Assembly: GCA_016929035.1 (NCBI GenBank) | Contig: JAFGJP010000260.1 | Coordinates: forward strand, 1 to 8,821 | Direction: 5' to 3' | Length of the DNA: 8,821 nt | Source of the DNA: Candidatus Auribacterota bacterium | GTDB taxonomy: Bacteria; Auribacterota; JAFGBW01; JAFGJP01 | Shown: in pieces, positions 8,201-8,821 of the stretch | Numbering within the stretch: the first letter of the stretch is position 1 | Layout: the number at the start of each line of letters is the position of its first letter | Position numbers and translations under genes: made by a program | Notes under the pieces: model-generated | Seen by the model: the letters and a program-made list of their open reading frames with translations, nothing else | Databases searched by the model: none | What the model was told of the DNA's origin: nothing

Positions 8201-8821
8201 GAGCACGCGGCGTACCCGGCAAGAGGGCTTCTCAGCTTTTCCGAGCAGGAGGAAGCGGATTCAGAAAAGCAGATCCAGGCGCTAAAAAAATACACAAAGA
8301 AAAAAGGCATTCTTTCTCTGAATATCACTATGCCGAAAGAGGGGCTGTCCGTCAATACCGAAAAACTGTGGGGCAACAGCTGTCTTCAGGCGACATTTAT
8401 GTCTCACAATTGGAGAAAATCCTTAAGCTTTTTTGCAACCTTTGTTTTTCTTTTCCTCGGCTTTTACGTCCAGAAGAGAAAGATCATGAGCCCGCTTGGC
8501 TTCTTTCTGACAACAGCTGTTTTTTTCACCCTCCTCCCACTCAGCATGCTGAAGTCCCTGACATTCCTTTTCAACGGCGCTGTTCTCGGAGCTGTCATCT
8601 ACGCAACTGTTCTTCTGATGCAGTTCATCCTGAAGTCCGCCGTCCAGAAGGGAAGTTTTTCTCTCTTCTTGATACTTTCTTTAATGACGATTATGACATC
8701 TTCCCGCAACTGCACCGGTGCTGAAAGCCGTCAATCATTTCCGGACGTCAGCGTTTATATTCCTTATAAAAACGGCGTGCCGACTGAAATAAGAGGAAAC
8801 GAAAAAATCTATGTTCCAACA
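5213..8821 (+). CDS. Large exported multi-module membrane protein, paralogue of the upstream gene, 3' end outside the window
   Basis: The frame is open for 1,203 codons to the window edge. A signal peptide (1-20 approximately) precedes the same double motif as the upstream protein, VIFIP (36-40) and GIFVSY (54-59), then a beta-rich N-terminal block whose DYSGTI (95-100) and LPDKGHY (155-161) match HYKGTV (101-106) and LPEKGDY (161-167) upstream. Two clear modules follow, with tyrosines at 577 and 767 and prolines at 635 and 827; the second reads LRYFSRPF (765) and LPEG (826). A Met-rich, charged, possibly helical linker spans about 964-1045. Four membrane helices follow (about 1072-1087, 1093-1113, 1116-1140, 1148-1162), with basic residues after the first (QKRK) and third, consistent with the chain returning to the periplasm. 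It then shows VYIPYKNG (1181-1188) and IYVP (1199-1202), again 18 residues apart, as if a second paralogous unit begins within the same protein. Function unknown; no enzymatic motif is visible. Confidence 0.85.
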   Translation, partial: MKKIVFLLFLASVLCSPGHSLCTDVLQDKDRARETVIFIPADEMKTVLDMEKEGIFVSYDEYRQLYEKARQHYEKGLSQIETPEEVKAPVIVQADYSGTIAGDLLKITSVYKIVKNGAGPEKLELSLRNVLCCDARLNGKKAQIYEMSGSPWVILPDKGHYELAVDFFVPVDLQDKQGFVSFHIPRALCGSIRLQTEPFYDVHFENVLFSSRKAGAGKTDFFGFIGSLETLNLEISNMRSSGEENVRVSSLETHSVFLRNDLVEQAAEYLLSVENGEIGSIDILLDKKTHIFEVAGKGISTWTREEKDGRDILHVTFHVPVSRKASLSLKTYSYPDAESAFFHVSDAQVKNLFSRKGALSVYYDESIRIDEEKIRYLRTSREGSPEKTPLQNYVHYRTYRIFNLPYEIMISRLDASRKTCIVQNNQVELGLPKIRFQSEISLSEIPQGLTHFVFRTPSSYHLRDVFAAVNDHPAKEYHEQKEEKLIINIRHPVSSRDTVTFFMTFEHYLDEGSLRNASQNVEIPILSYADPGKMCGTLHLTMDSELLLEDIVVKGYQPSEIMLYESRDQKQGIALDYEFRILDPKGSLRLSLRKAEQTAKTVTYLAVDEDLLKAHTYILYEIAAGSQDSFLFAIPHWDDSKINIEGSRIKEKKKISFDKFQEKVKLAPPVNLAGYDIWNVILQEKTAQSCLIEVSYQKKTGAEEALEDVPQVVPLGVVNDTGYIVLEAGRNIEIVTEKKALNEIEIHEIPKWPAYSSSNRIIESLRYFSRPFAFRLGISRKEESPVLASFALKETLAYTFGKDSDIFFECGYVIRNTNLQFLEIALPEGFVLWGATLQGKGIKPRKEKDQVLLIPLPVDSSEDISLRLTGHIERDKSAHMWESLEFQGPRLSIPCLESSLSLHYPENYVLLNIDGNFEKYPELYAQSPVLFSLFSNLFSSFGKNLRHLTGPALLFHAKSSKARAVAYREMQKQQRMLMEEDMMQTGDDEVMMEKSREHAAYPARGLLSFSEQEEADSEKQIQALKKYTKKKGILSLNITMPKEGLSVNTEKLWGNSCLQATFMSHNWRKSLSFFATFVFLFLGFYVQKRKIMSPLGFFLTTAVFFTLLPLSMLKSLTFLFNGAVLGAVIYATVLLMQFILKSAVQKGSFSLFLILSLMTIMTSSRNCTGAESRQSFPDVSVYIPYKNGVPTEIRGNEKIYVPT
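6782..7831 (+). repeat. Two tandem copies of the shared protein module in the third gene
   Basis: Seen at protein level. The copies begin near residues 524 (IPILSYAD) and 709 (VPQVVPLG), about 186 apart; the aromatic motif tyrosines are at 577 and 767, and the second-motif prolines at 635 (IPHW) and 827 (LPEG). The second copy is closest to the third module of the upstream protein: both carry an N-T-N-x-Q segment just before the LPEG/MPEG motif and a GK a little after it (GKK at 830-832 upstream, GKG at 839-841 here). The first copy is more diverged and less certain. A partial, older copy may precede them near residues 460-515. Confidence 0.6.
8102..8191 (+). other. Methionine-rich acidic linker segment in the third gene
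   Basis: Residues 970-992 contain seven methionines in 23 positions (M970, M976, M978, M982, M983, M991, M992) mixed with Glu, Asp and Gln, directly before a charged, lysine-rich stretch and the membrane helices. It lies on the predicted periplasmic side. Nothing similar occurs in the upstream paralogue. It may be a flexible or helical linker; methionine-rich periplasmic segments can bind copper(I), but no cysteine or histidine cluster supports that here. Confidence 0.5.

Noticed and set aside
8618..8700. Separate fourth gene starting at an internal Met (8618, 8684 or 8693)
   Set aside because: There is no stop codon between the third gene and this segment and no good ribosome binding site before these codons, so a fusion is the simpler reading.

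Overview
The window (8,821 bases, roughly balanced base composition) holds three genes, all on the + strand, and fits a chromosomal piece of a Gram-negative-type bacterium. The two large genes encode very big exported proteins with signal peptides and C-terminal membrane anchors. Their overall design reminds me of large uncharacterised periplasmic proteins in planctomycete, lentisphaeral, omnitrophote and acidobacterial genomes. That placement is from memory and weak; nothing here fixes the phylum. I see no rRNA, tRNA, CRISPR array, transposase or phage gene.

Region by region: bases 1-240 carry no convincing gene. They hold a cluster of short inverted repeats, a tandem 10-base ACGAAG repeat, and a good sigma70-type promoter (TTGACT, 17 bases, TATTAT). 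Bases 256-1812 encode a ComEC/Rec2-family membrane channel protein that has the N-terminal and Competence domains but lacks the C-terminal metallo-beta-lactamase-like domain. A 135-base gap follows. Bases 1948-5199 encode a 1,083-residue exported protein with three tandem copies of a module about 176 residues long and three C-terminal membrane helices. Its stop codon overlaps the ribosome binding site of the third gene, which starts at 5213 and is still open at the window edge (1,203 codons seen).

The second and third genes are diverged paralogues. They share the signal peptide, a double 'IPY-type' motif spaced exactly 18 residues, an N-terminal beta-rich block, and the repeated module (three copies in the first, two clear copies in the second). 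The third gene does not end after its membrane helices. It passes through four of them and re-emerges with a new copy of the same double motif, so it looks like a fusion of two paralogous units, the second cut off by the window edge. The most interesting content is therefore a tandem, partly fused family of multi-module envelope proteins of unknown function.

How the genes work together: the two paralogues are almost certainly co-transcribed and probably translationally coupled, so a hetero-complex at the inner membrane/periplasm is a reasonable inference. Whether comEC belongs to the same functional unit is unknown; it has its own upstream promoter and a larger gap separates it from the pair.
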